Position numbers and translations under genes: made by a program
In this document: positions 51,686 through 59,877 of the stretch, one piece after another
How the letters are laid out: every line of letters starts with the position of its first letter
Numbering within the stretch: position 1 is the first letter of the stretch
Notes under the pieces: model-generated
Seen by the model: only the letters and a program-made list of their open reading frames with translations
Databases searched by the model: none
What the model was told of the DNA's origin: nothing
NCBI GenBank assembly: GCA_934476235.1
Contig: CAKSNL010000007.1
Location: forward strand, 41,046-105,045
DNA length: 64,000 nucleotides
Direction of reading: 5' to 3'
Source: an uncultured Clostridia bacterium
Lineage (GTDB): Bacteria > Bacillota > Clostridia > CAKSNL01 > HGM11501

Positions 51686-52645
51686 TTATTCGATGATTAT
51701 TGTTCCGCTCTCAGCGTCCCATGTGACCGTAAGCCCGAATGTCTCCGCGATAAAGCGCACGGGAACGACCGTTCTTCCGCCTCTTATCTTGGGCGCCGCC
51801 TCAAGCGTGACTTCTTCGCCGTTTACGTATGCCGTTGTCTCTCCGACAGTCATCTCTATTTCGTCGCCGTCATAGGAAAGGGTGATTTTCCTCTCATCTT
51901 CGTTCCAGTCAACCTCGGCTCCCAGCGCCTCAACCACTGCGCGGAGCGGTACAAGCGTTCTGCCGTTTTCGATTTCGGGAGTTACATTGTCATACTTTGA
52001 AAAGTCAATGTCAAGTCCGTTTATGAATGTTCCGATAGTGTTTTCGCGAAGCGCCTTTTTAGCTTCGGCAAGATCCTTCAAAAATTCCGCACGGTCCTCT
52101 TTTGAGATGTTCTTAAAAAGACCTGTCAGGCTCTTTAAGTAGTCAAGTGTCTGAATCTTCATTTCCTTTGCGGCAAGTCTGAGCTCGCGAAGAGCAGCAA
52201 GCGCCTCTATCTTGTCTTCCTTTGCGGCAAGTCTTACTTCCCTTGCCTCATTGCGCTCTTCCTTTGTCTGAGAGTTTTTGTCTCCCCTGTTATGTCCCTT
52301 GCCGGGCTTTGCGTCATCGTCAGTGTCTGCGTCAACATTCGCATCCTCATCAGCCTCGGTGTCCTCGTCAACCTCTGCGTCATCGTCAGCCTCTGCGTCA
52401 TCGTCAACCTCTGCGTCATCGTCAACCTCTGCGTCATCGTCAACCTCTGCGTCATCGTCAACCTCTGCGTCATCGTCCTCGTCGGCGATGTCAATAATTT
52501 CTTCAATATCCTCTTTTTCTTCGTCCGCGCTCTCGGTTACCGAGAGAGACTCTTCCGTTTCTTCCTCCGGCTCATCGGCAAATACTGCGATGCCCATATT
52601 TCCGACCATCAGTGCCGAAAGTAAAACCGCCAATGTTTTTTTCAT
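51686..52645 (-). CDS. Secreted stalk-domain protein with acidic repeat tract
   Basis: The protein has 319 residues from the ATG at 52645 (AAAGGAG upstream). A signal peptide covers 1-23 (MKKTLAVLLSALMVGNMGIA, cleaved near VFA). Residues about 25-115 are an acidic tract with six near-perfect VDDDAE units. A Lys/Arg/Glu-rich helical segment follows (about 120-205, EARQVRLAAKEDK-like). The C-terminus, about 205-319, is a copper-amine-oxidase-N 'stalk' domain (GRTLVPLRAVVEALGAEVDW; GGRTVVPVRFIAETFGLTVT). Such domains are common on clostridial surface proteins and may bind wall or mediate assembly; the exact role is unknown. It lies just upstream of sigI. Confidence 0.85.
   Translation of the reverse strand: MKKTLAVLLSALMVGNMGIAVFADEPEEETEESLSVTESADEEKEDIEEIIDIADEDDDAEVDDDAEVDDDAEVDDDAEVDDDAEADDDAEVDEDTEADEDANVDADTDDDAKPGKGHNRGDKNSQTKEERNEAREVRLAAKEDKIEALAALRELRLAAKEMKIQTLDYLKSLTGLFKNISKEDRAEFLKDLAEAKKALRENTIGTFINGLDIDFSKYDNVTPEIENGRTLVPLRAVVEALGAEVDWNEDERKITLSYDGDEIEMTVGETTAYVNGEEVTLEAAPKIRGGRTVVPVRFIAETFGLTVTWDAESGTIIIE
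52373..52480 (-). repeat. 18-bp minisatellite coding for VDDDAE
   Basis: The plus-strand unit CTCTGCGTCATCGTCAAC occurs six times with an 18-base period (starts near 52373, 52391, 52409, 52427, 52445, 52463) and then decays into related units. The unit is a multiple of three, so copy-number changes keep the frame. Confidence 0.9.
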
Positions 52646-52739
52646 ATTAAACAACTCCTTTTTTATTTGCTTCTTAACACGTGCTAATTTGCCTTGCACT
52701 ATAAAATACGAAGCCGTGCATGAAAAAAACGGGGTCAAA

Positions 52740-52773
52740 AAAGGAGAATGTAAATTTTTTTACATTCTCCTTT
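52740..52773 (-). terminator. Terminator of the argS-helD-propeller operon
   Basis: AAAGGAGAATGTAAA pairs with TTTACATTCTCCTTT across a T loop, five bases after the stop codon. Confidence 0.9.
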
Positions 52774-52778
52774 AATTT

Positions 52779-54107
52779 TTACTTTCCTACCACGTAATAT
52801 ACCCATCCGGAGTGAGTGCCGACCATTGACTCGGGCTCATCGTCCGACAAGGTCAAAGACGAGGACTCCGACGCATAGTGCACCTTATTGTCGTAGTGCG
52901 AAACGAAGCAGAAGCCGTCACGGTACGGAATCATCTTGGTAATCGGCGAAACGTTCCCGTCGCTGTACGGGCGGAAGGACGTTCCGTCCGGCTTTGAGAT
53001 AAAGAGCCTCGGCGTGCCGTTCGGCGAGTAGTAGTTGAAAATGTACTCATCGCCCGACTTTGCCGCAAATTCAAGGTTCAGCCCGTAAACCATAATGTCA
53101 CTAAGTCCGTCGGAAGACACACGTCTGAAGTTTCCCGCGCCGTCTATATAATAAATGAAGCCGTCGATATATTCGGGATAATACGCCGCCTTGGCGAGAA
53201 ATTCCCTTTCGCTCCCGTCCGGCTTCGCGCGGTAGAGCGCGCCGCCCCTTTCCGTGTAGTAAACAAGTCCGTCCGCGTAGTCAAAGGCATTGTAAAAATC
53301 CCCCGTCACGGTCGCAATCCTGTTGCCGTACTTGTCATAGACCTCGCTTTTGCCCTCCGTGTCGCACCACGCGTAGTCGTCATGCGTGTAGCCGACCATC
53401 GTGACATTTTTGCAGAGCGTTGCCGACCTTCCGGTCGTAAGGTCAACGCTTATGACCTCGCCCCCCGAAAGAACGAAAAGCTTGTTTCCCGAAACGTGGG
53501 CGCGCCCCGCCTTGCAAAGCGGCTTCTCCTCGCCCGTCAGCAAATTCCTTATATACATTTCGTCCTTCGCTATGTAAATAAGATCGTCCCCGGCGATAAC
53601 GGCGCTTTCAAAGCCTTCCTTAACGCTCACTCTCTCGCGCTCGTTACCGTTGGTTCTTATAAGCGCCGGAGTATGGTATTTGCCGCACTCGACGCGCGCT
53701 TCTCCGTTTTCATAATACACTCTCGCCCCGAAAAACTCCGCCGTAAAGCGAAGCGGCAGATAAAGCGCGCCGTCTTTTGAAATGACCGGATACGGAAGGT
53801 CAAGAGGATACGTCCTTAAAAGCTTTAACTCGCCTATCTCCCCGTCAAAGCTCATCACGCTTGCGCTGTCGGGCGTAAGCGCGGAGAAGGACAAAGCGTC
53901 GGGCGAAGCGGTGTTCTCGGTCAAAAGCGCCTCGTTCTCCTTGCCCGAATAAAGAAGCCCGAGCGCCTCGGCAAGCCCTTTTGCCTCAGCATAGGTTACC
54001 GAGCCCTCCATAAACGATTTTACCTCTTCGTTTTCCACGGTCGCGGCAAACGCACCCGCGGAGAACAAGACCGATAATATCAAAACAAGCGATAAAATTC
54101 TTTTCAT
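52779..54107 (-). CDS. Secreted stalk-domain and beta-propeller (DUF5050-like) protein
   Basis: The protein has 442 residues. A signal peptide covers 1-21 (LSLVLILSVLFSAGAFA). Residues about 85-140 are a stalk-type domain (GALYLPLRFTAEFFGARVYY). Residues about 155-440 form repeated strands with YxxDGLVYYTERGGALYRAK, YIDGFIYYIDGAGNFRRVSS and similar blades, as in DUF5050/TolB-like propellers. It is probably an extracellular binding or sensing protein. It starts 25 bases after helD in the same transcript, an odd partner for an RNA polymerase recycling factor. Confidence 0.75.
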   Translation of the reverse strand: MKRILSLVLILSVLFSAGAFAATVENEEVKSFMEGSVTYAEAKGLAEALGLLYSGKENEALLTENTASPDALSFSALTPDSASVMSFDGEIGELKLLRTYPLDLPYPVISKDGALYLPLRFTAEFFGARVYYENGEARVECGKYHTPALIRTNGNERERVSVKEGFESAVIAGDDLIYIAKDEMYIRNLLTGEEKPLCKAGRAHVSGNKLFVLSGGEVISVDLTTGRSATLCKNVTMVGYTHDDYAWCDTEGKSEVYDKYGNRIATVTGDFYNAFDYADGLVYYTERGGALYRAKPDGSEREFLAKAAYYPEYIDGFIYYIDGAGNFRRVSSDGLSDIMVYGLNLEFAAKSGDEYIFNYYSPNGTPRLFISKPDGTSFRPYSDGNVSPITKMIPYRDGFCFVSHYDNKVHYASESSSLTLSDDEPESMVGTHSGWVYYVVGK

Positions 54108-54132
54108 AAGATCATATCCCTTTCTTATATTT

Positions 54133-56244
54133 TTAATACCTGAAAAGCTTCAAAACGTGAAGCGCGCGCGTCGCCGCGGTGTATAAAACGTGCTTAAGCT
54201 CCCCGCGCTCATAGCTGTTATACGGAATCAAAACCGCGTCAAACTCAAGTCCCTTTGCCATGTATGCCGGAATTATCACGTTGCCGGACTTAAACACCTT
54301 GTCCTCGCCCGTGACAAGTTCAAGTCCCGCCCCTTTGCCGTACTTTTCGTAAAGCTCGGAGCACTCCTTCCCCGTCGGGAATATCACGGCGGATGTGCGA
54401 CCCTCTTTTTTCATCTTTACCGATTCTATGACAAGTGCCTTTAAATAGTCCTCCCTTGTGTGAAGGCGGCTCATCGTGACCTTTTCGCCGTTCCGCTTCA
54501 TATAATTGGGATTTTCGATGCCGAGAATACGGCTGCAAAATTCGCTTATCTCCACGGTGTTGCGGTAGCTTTTCTTAAGCGTGGTGACCTCGCTTTCCGG
54601 AAATATCTTCCCGATTTCTTCCGCCGTCACGAGCGGGGACAGGGGATTTACCGCCTGGTTCGTGTCACCCAAAACGGTGATGCCCGATTTTTTAAAGCAG
54701 TTTTTGATCGCGTCAAACGCGAGAGGCGTATAATCCTGCGCCTCGTCAACTATCAGAAATTTAACCTCGTTTTTAATCTCGCGGGTCGACGACAGAATGT
54801 ATAAAAGCGGCGCCGCGTCCTCCGCCTCCGGCACTCCGGCGGCGAGGTTCTCTTTGGTGTAGGTATAGACCCTTTTATCAAGCTTTTCCAAAACGTCAAG
54901 ATATATCGTTTCGGGATCCGCCGAAAGAACCCGCCCCGCGAACCTTTCAAACGCCTTGTACTCCTCCCTTATATCCCAGCGGAGCTTTACCAGCTTCTCC
55001 TTTGCGCCGTCCTCTTCCCTGTCAACCGCCTGTGCCGCCTTCGCCATCTTCTTTTTATATGCCTCTTTTGCGAAGACCGCGGCCCTCAAATAAAGCTTGT
55101 TTAACCGCCCCTGTATGGAAAGGTACGAAAAATCATCCGTATAAAGCTTTTTCATTTCCTCAGAGCTTAACAAAACCTTGCCGTCATAGACCATGTCCGG
55201 AAAATGGGGCGCGTTCCCCGTCAAAAACTCAATGCGCTCATGCAGGGCGCGCCGCAGCGTTTCGGAAAGCTTAAGACGTGCCGACTCGGCGCGGATGCCG
55301 GACGGATCCACCGAAAATTCCAAAAGCGAGCTTGCGCTCCCGAAGCTGTAGCGCCCCTCAAAAAGGGAGTTCGCAAAGTCCGACAGTGTTATGCTTTTGA
55401 CGTTTTCCTCGCCCAGAAGGGGCAAAACGTCCGATATATAGTCTCCGAAAACGTTGTTCGGCGAAAAAATCATGATGTTGGAGCTTGTTATCTCGTCGCG
55501 GTAGGCGTATAAAAAGAACGCAGCCCTCTGCATCGCGACAGAGGTTTTCCCGCTCCCGGCGGGACCGAAAGCGATAAGGCAGCGGCTGTCGCGGTTTCTT
55601 ATGACCCTGTTCTGCTCGCGCTGAATGGTGCAGACGATTGACTGCATTTTTGAGTCCGCGCTCTTTGAAAGCGCGTCTATCAGCATCTCGTCCCCGATAG
55701 CAACGGACGTGTCGTACGCCGCCAGTATCTCGCCCTGCCATATCTTAAACTGGCGCTTTTTCGTTATCTCGCCCTCAATAACTCCGCCGGGCGAGGTGTA
55801 ATGCGCTTTTCCGGGCTCAAAGTCATAATACATCCCGGCGATCGGGCTTCTCCAGTCAAAAACGTAAAAATCCAGCGTGCCGGGATTCATTAAGCTTCCC
55901 GTGCCGATGTAGACCTTCATCGTGACGCCGCCTGTGGAAAAGTCCATCCGCGCAAAATACGGCGAATTTCTCATCGCGTCCAGCCGGGCAAACTCAAGCT
56001 CCGAGCTTCTCATAACCCCGGCGCGGCTGCCTATTTCCGTTAAGTAAGAGTATGCGTCCACGAACTTGCCTAAGGAGCCGACATCGTTTCCGATATCCTC
56101 CATCATCGTCTTATTAAGCTCTATAACCTCGCTCTTTTTCGATTCGAGGCTTGCCTTTGCCGCGTCGATGCGCTCATATAAAACGCGCATCACGAGGTCT
56201 AAATATTCCTGCTCTTTTTCCTTTTCGGGAAGAGAAATGGGCAT
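54133..56244 (-). CDS. helD: HelD-like UvrD-family ATPase (RNA polymerase recycling factor)
   Basis: The protein has 703 residues. The N-terminal 75 residues are a coiled coil (EKEKEQEYLDLVMRVLYERI) that, in HelD, enters the RNA polymerase secondary channel. The family motif YVFDWRSPIAGMYYD lies near 125-140. Walker A (FGPAGSGKTSVAMQRAA) is near 230, motif II (FLIVDEAQDYTPLAF) near 500, and the late superfamily-1 motifs (MAKGLEFDAVLIP, YTAATRALHVL) near 665-695. HelD clears stalled RNA polymerase from DNA, using ATP to free itself. argS is 11 bases upstream. Confidence 0.88.
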   Translation of the reverse strand: MPISLPEKEKEQEYLDLVMRVLYERIDAAKASLESKKSEVIELNKTMMEDIGNDVGSLGKFVDAYSYLTEIGSRAGVMRSSELEFARLDAMRNSPYFARMDFSTGGVTMKVYIGTGSLMNPGTLDFYVFDWRSPIAGMYYDFEPGKAHYTSPGGVIEGEITKKRQFKIWQGEILAAYDTSVAIGDEMLIDALSKSADSKMQSIVCTIQREQNRVIRNRDSRCLIAFGPAGSGKTSVAMQRAAFFLYAYRDEITSSNIMIFSPNNVFGDYISDVLPLLGEENVKSITLSDFANSLFEGRYSFGSASSLLEFSVDPSGIRAESARLKLSETLRRALHERIEFLTGNAPHFPDMVYDGKVLLSSEEMKKLYTDDFSYLSIQGRLNKLYLRAAVFAKEAYKKKMAKAAQAVDREEDGAKEKLVKLRWDIREEYKAFERFAGRVLSADPETIYLDVLEKLDKRVYTYTKENLAAGVPEAEDAAPLLYILSSTREIKNEVKFLIVDEAQDYTPLAFDAIKNCFKKSGITVLGDTNQAVNPLSPLVTAEEIGKIFPESEVTTLKKSYRNTVEISEFCSRILGIENPNYMKRNGEKVTMSRLHTREDYLKALVIESVKMKKEGRTSAVIFPTGKECSELYEKYGKGAGLELVTGEDKVFKSGNVIIPAYMAKGLEFDAVLIPYNSYERGELKHVLYTAATRALHVLKLFRY

Positions 56245-56255
56245 ATGTGTTCTCC

Positions 56256-57935
56256 TTACATCCGCTCAACCGTCTTGATTCCGAGAAGCGCAAGCGCGTT
56301 CTTTATTACCGTACAGGTCGCCTCGGTTATTTTAAGGCGCGCGTTTTTAACGTTTTCGTCCGCCTTTAAGATGGGAGCGGTATTATAAAATTTATTGAAC
56401 GCCTTTGATACCGCCGTCACGTATCTTGTAATATAGAAAGGCTCGTTTTTCGCCGCCGCAAGGCGCACATTGTCCGAAAATTCGGACAAAAGCTTGATAA
56501 GCGTGTACTCCTCGTCCGTTATATCATAGTCAAAGCTGATATTTTCGCCCGGCGTTTCCTTTCTTAATATGCTTCGTCCGCGTGCGTAGCTGTACTGAAC
56601 ATAGGGTCCGGACTCGCCGTTGAAATCCAAAATATCGTCCCAGTCGAAAACGATGTCCTTCTCGCGGCTGTTTTTAAGGAAGGTATAAAATATGGCGCCG
56701 ATACCGATCTTTTCCGCCGTATCGGACTCAGACTCAGTGTTTCCGTTCGCCTTCATGATGTCGGCGGTCTTTTTCACCGCCTCGGAAAGCACAGTCTCCA
56801 AAAGGACAACGTTGCCGGTTCTCGTGCTCATCGCGCCGGAGGCAAACTTCACCGTTCCGAAGCCGACGTGAACGCAGTCCTTCGCATAGGGCTTTCCCAT
56901 TTTGTCAAGAATCGCAAATATCTGCTTAAAGTGCAGCGTCTGCGGGATTCCGACAACATAGATGTTCTTGTAAAAGTGATATGTATCCGCGCGGTAGATT
57001 GCCGCAGCCAGGTCGCGCGTCGCATATATCGTGGAGCCGTCCTGCTTTAATATGATAGCGGGGGGCATGTCGGGAAATTCAACAATCTTTGCTCCGTCGG
57101 AAAGCTTTAAGAGGTTTTTTTCCTCAAGCTCGGAAACAACGGGAGCCATCTTGTCGGAGTAGAATGCCTCACCGTTGAACGAGTCAAAGCCGACGTCCAT
57201 GCGGTCATAAACGCGCATGAATTCCTTTAGGCTCTCCTCCCTGAACCAGCTCCAGAGCCCGGTATTTTCCTTATCGCCCTCCTCAAGCTTGTGAAACTCG
57301 CTTCGTGCCTCGTCCTCAAGCGCGGGGGCTTTTTCCGCCTCGGCGTGGAACTTAACGTAAATCCTTGTAAGCTCCGCCATCGGGCTCTTTTTCACTTCCT
57401 CCTCGCTTCCCCATTTTTTATAGGCGCATATGAGCTTGCCGAACTGGGTGCCCCAGTCGCCCAGGTGGTTTATGCGCTCCACCTTATAGCCCATGAACGC
57501 GTATATTTTCGAAAGCGAATTTCCCACCGCGGTCGAAAAAAGGTGCCCGATGTGGAACGGCTTTGCAATGTTGGGGGACGAAAACTCGACTATAACGGTC
57601 TTTCCCTCGCCCTCTGAGGACTTGCCGTAGTCCTCGCCCGAGGAGTCGATATTCTCAATCAGGCTCTTTGCAAAGCCCTTGCGGCTGAGGAAAAAGTTTA
57701 AATATCCGCCCGCCTGGCAGACCTTTTCTATCACACCGTCCGGCTCAATCTTTTCAGCAAGCTCCGAAGCGATCATGTTCGGCGCCTTTCTTAAGGTCTT
57801 TGAAAGCGTGAAGCAGGGGAACGCAATGTCTCCCATGGTCTCGTCCTTCGGCTTTTCCAAAAGAGGGCAGAGCATATCCGGTTCCATAGAGCAAAGGGGC
57901 GCCGTTTTTTCGGCGATGTATTTTTTAAAATCCAT
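56256..57935 (-). CDS. argS: Arginyl-tRNA synthetase
   Basis: The class I synthetase has 559 residues. The HIGH motif is SSPNIAKPFHIGHL near 120-133, and the ArgRS-specific NHLGDWGTQFG follows. The KMSKS region reads FASGAMSTRTGNVV, the degenerate form common in ArgRS. The DALR anticodon domain is at the C-terminus (SKAFNKFYNTAPIL, ITEATCTVIKNALALLGI). The N-terminal Add-1 domain is short but present. It heads the operon with helD; the leader is about 85 bases and shows no T-box. Confidence 0.96.
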   Translation of the reverse strand: MDFKKYIAEKTAPLCSMEPDMLCPLLEKPKDETMGDIAFPCFTLSKTLRKAPNMIASELAEKIEPDGVIEKVCQAGGYLNFFLSRKGFAKSLIENIDSSGEDYGKSSEGEGKTVIVEFSSPNIAKPFHIGHLFSTAVGNSLSKIYAFMGYKVERINHLGDWGTQFGKLICAYKKWGSEEEVKKSPMAELTRIYVKFHAEAEKAPALEDEARSEFHKLEEGDKENTGLWSWFREESLKEFMRVYDRMDVGFDSFNGEAFYSDKMAPVVSELEEKNLLKLSDGAKIVEFPDMPPAIILKQDGSTIYATRDLAAAIYRADTYHFYKNIYVVGIPQTLHFKQIFAILDKMGKPYAKDCVHVGFGTVKFASGAMSTRTGNVVLLETVLSEAVKKTADIMKANGNTESESDTAEKIGIGAIFYTFLKNSREKDIVFDWDDILDFNGESGPYVQYSYARGRSILRKETPGENISFDYDITDEEYTLIKLLSEFSDNVRLAAAKNEPFYITRYVTAVSKAFNKFYNTAPILKADENVKNARLKITEATCTVIKNALALLGIKTVERM

Positions 57936-58025
57936 AACATATTCTCCTTAAATGAATTTACGGGACAAATGCACGGCAAACCGCCGGCGGTAATCTTGTT
58001 TTCTTAAGCTATGGTGTATTTTCAC

Positions 58026-58102
58026 AGTATACAACATTTTCGCTTTTTTTTCAAGCCCTTTTTGCCAAAACCCTTGCAAAAAGGGCGAAAGTATATTATA
58101 AT
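58026..58102. promoter_or_regulatory. Divergent promoters of argS and the DUF6472 gene
   Basis: argS, minus strand: TTGAAA (58049-58054), 17 bases, TATACT (58026-58031). DUF6472 gene, plus strand: TTGCAA (58074-58079), 17 bases, TATAAT (58097-58102). The plus-strand transcript would start almost at its own GGGAGG site, leaving a leader of about a dozen bases. Confidence 0.8.
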
Positions 58103-58120
58103 GAACAGGGAGGTGGTTTG

Positions 58121-58297
58121 ATGAACCGTTCATGCGAATACTGCATAAATTATGCATACGACGGAGAATATGAGGAATATTACTGTATCATCGATAAGGA
58201 CGAGGACGTAATGGAGCGCCTTCGCTATTCGGGCAAAAACTTCTGCCCGTACTTCAGGGGCGGAGACGATTACACAATAGTCAGAAAACAAAACTAA
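58121..58297 (+). CDS. DUF6472-like small Cys-rich protein
   Basis: The frame of 58 residues starts MNRSCEYCINYAYDGEYEEY and ends DDYTIVRKQN, with GGGAGG seven bases upstream. It has a CxxC near the N-terminus (CEYC), a third Cys in YYCIID and a fourth in FCPYF, so a single zinc site is plausible. The 'DEDVMERL...CPYFRGGDDYTIVRKQ' pattern matches a small family common in Oscillospiraceae (DUF6472, recalled from memory). Function is unknown. Confidence 0.8.
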   Translation: MNRSCEYCINYAYDGEYEEYYCIIDKDEDVMERLRYSGKNFCPYFRGGDDYTIVRKQN

Positions 58298-58326
58298 AAG
58301 CCCGGGTGCCCGGGCTTTTAGTTTTG
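58289..58326. terminator. 18-bp stem terminator overlapping the stop codon
   Basis: CAAAACTAAAAGCCCGGG pairs perfectly with its complement across two bases; the TAA stop (58295-58297) lies inside the left arm. T-rich sequence follows on plus. Confidence 0.88.
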
Positions 58327-58334
58327 CTTTATTT

Positions 58335-58848
58335 ATGAAACCGGCTGGCAATTTATGAGAATCGCCCCTACGGGTGAGCGCGACAATTTTAAAGCCCTCA
58401 AGAGCTAAAGGTAGCGAAGCGGCGCCGAGGCAATGAATTCAAGTCCGGTGGACTCATCAAGAGCCGAGGCGTGAGGAGAGCCGCAGCGAGACGGAAGAGC
58501 CGAAGGCGAAGGGAGGATTTTTCGGAAGGGTCACGAAAAACATGCGCACACTGTAACGTGTGTGAAACCAACGGAATGTCTATAACCCCATCCCCCTACG
58601 GGCGTGCCTTTCGGCACACCTATTACCTTTTCACTGTTCACTATTCCCTAAACAGGCGGTCGATTCTCAGAATCGACCCTACGGTGCACTAACTCTTATG
58701 TGTGAAAATCGTAGGGGTGTGCATTAACCTTATGCCCGAAAACCTGTAGGGGGCGCCATCCTTGGCGACCCGCAAAAATATGTACACTGAAAAAATGAAC
58801 CGCAACTCTGAAAACCGGGAGGATGTAGGCATCCTCCCCTACAGTTAG
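58335..58848. repeat. Intergenic mosaic island 7
   Basis: No gene is present between the convergent DUF6472 and dapA genes. Contents: ATGAGAATCGCCCCTACGG, an 'AAGCCCTCAAGAGCTAAAGG' block, the GAAGAGCCGAAGGCGAAGGG block shared with island 5, the GTGAATAGTG module in reverse (58601-58653), a GGTCGATTC/GAATCGACC stem (58658-58678), GGGCGCCATCCTTGGCGACCC, and GGGAGGATG/CATCCTCCC near 58817-58838. Confidence 0.85.
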
Positions 58849-58849
58849 A

Positions 58850-58885
58850 AAAAAGCCCCGCAACGTAAAAGTTACGGGGCTTTTT
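58850..58885 (-). terminator. Terminator of dapA
   Basis: AAAAAGCCCCG and CGGGGCTTTTT with an inner AAC/GTT pair, about 30 bases after the dapA stop codon. Confidence 0.88.
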
Positions 58886-58914
58886 ACTTTTTACACGTCC
58901 AAAGCAAATAAGTG

Positions 58915-59808
58915 TTAAATAAGTCCGAGCTTTTTCATTTCCTCTTCAAGCTTTGCCTTGTTTTTCTCCTCCATTTCGTAAAGCGGGAGGCGGAGATGCC
59001 CGCTGCATATTCCCATAAGCGAGAGCGCGGTCTTAACAGGGATCGGGTTGACCTCCGAGAAAAGCGCCTTTATCAAAGGATAGTATTTTACCTGCATCGC
59101 GCCGGCGGATTTAAAATCCCCCTCCCCGGCAAGGCGGCACATTTTTTCCGTCTCCGCGGGGCAAACGTTCGAAAGCACCGAGATAACGCCCTTTGCGCCG
59201 ACGCTCATCATAGGCACAATAACGTCGTCGTTGCCCGAATAAACATAAAGCTCATCGCCGCAGCGCGAAATAATCTCGACCGTGCGCGCAACGTTTCCCG
59301 TCGCCTCTTTTATCGCGACGACCGTATCTATTTTCGAAAGCGCCTCGGCGGTATCGGGCAGAATATCGACCCCCGTGCGCGAGGGCACGTTATAAACTAT
59401 TGCCGGAAGGTCACTCGCCGCGGCAAGCGTTTCATAGTGGTGCAAAAGCCCCCTCTGGGTCGTTTTATTGTAATACGGGGTGACCCATAAAAGCCCGTCC
59501 GCTCCCCTTATTTCGGCTTCGCGGCTCATCATCACGGCGTGGTCGGTGTTGTTGCTTCCCGTACCGGCGATGATTTTCATGTCAAAGCCGTTCTTTTTTA
59601 CAAAATCCGAAGCGAACTCGATCGCGTCCAGGTGCTCGCCGTCTTCTAACGTGGGCGCCTCGCCCGTGGTTCCGCAGATGACGAGAGCGCCGACGCCGCC
59701 TTCTGCCTGCATGTTAATAAGCCTTCCCATCGCGTCAAAGTCTATGTTCTTTCCGTCAAACGGGGTCACAAGCGCGGTCGCCGTGCCCTCAAACAACAAT
59801 TTTTTCAT
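58915..59808 (-). CDS. dapA: 4-hydroxy-tetrahydrodipicolinate synthase
   Basis: The enzyme has 297 residues from the second ATG (59808), which is better spaced from GGGGGAA. It is a (beta/alpha)8 lyase: GTTGEAPTLEDGEH in the pyruvate site, YNVPSRTGVDI with the relay Tyr, and the Schiff-base Lys in VAIKEATGNV. It condenses pyruvate and aspartate semialdehyde for lysine and diaminopimelate. No other dap genes are adjacent. It follows nagZ by about 70 bases and may be read from the same transcript or from a weak local promoter. Confidence 0.96.
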   Translation of the reverse strand: MKKLLFEGTATALVTPFDGKNIDFDAMGRLINMQAEGGVGALVICGTTGEAPTLEDGEHLDAIEFASDFVKKNGFDMKIIAGTGSNNTDHAVMMSREAEIRGADGLLWVTPYYNKTTQRGLLHHYETLAAASDLPAIVYNVPSRTGVDILPDTAEALSKIDTVVAIKEATGNVARTVEIISRCGDELYVYSGNDDVIVPMMSVGAKGVISVLSNVCPAETEKMCRLAGEGDFKSAGAMQVKYYPLIKALFSEVNPIPVKTALSLMGICSGHLRLPLYEMEEKNKAKLEEEMKKLGLI

Positions 59809-59877
59809 CAAAATTCCCCCTCATTTAAAGTAATAGGCAACAGTGAATAATTTACTATAAATATATGTGCAAAAAAA

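Noticed and set aside
52373..52480. CRISPR-like array
   Set aside because: The 18-base units are contiguous with no spacers and encode an in-frame acidic peptide; no cas genes are present.
57936..58025. T-box riboswitch before argS
   Set aside because: The predicted leader is about 85 bases and lacks the AG-bulge stem, T-box sequence and terminator/antiterminator pair.
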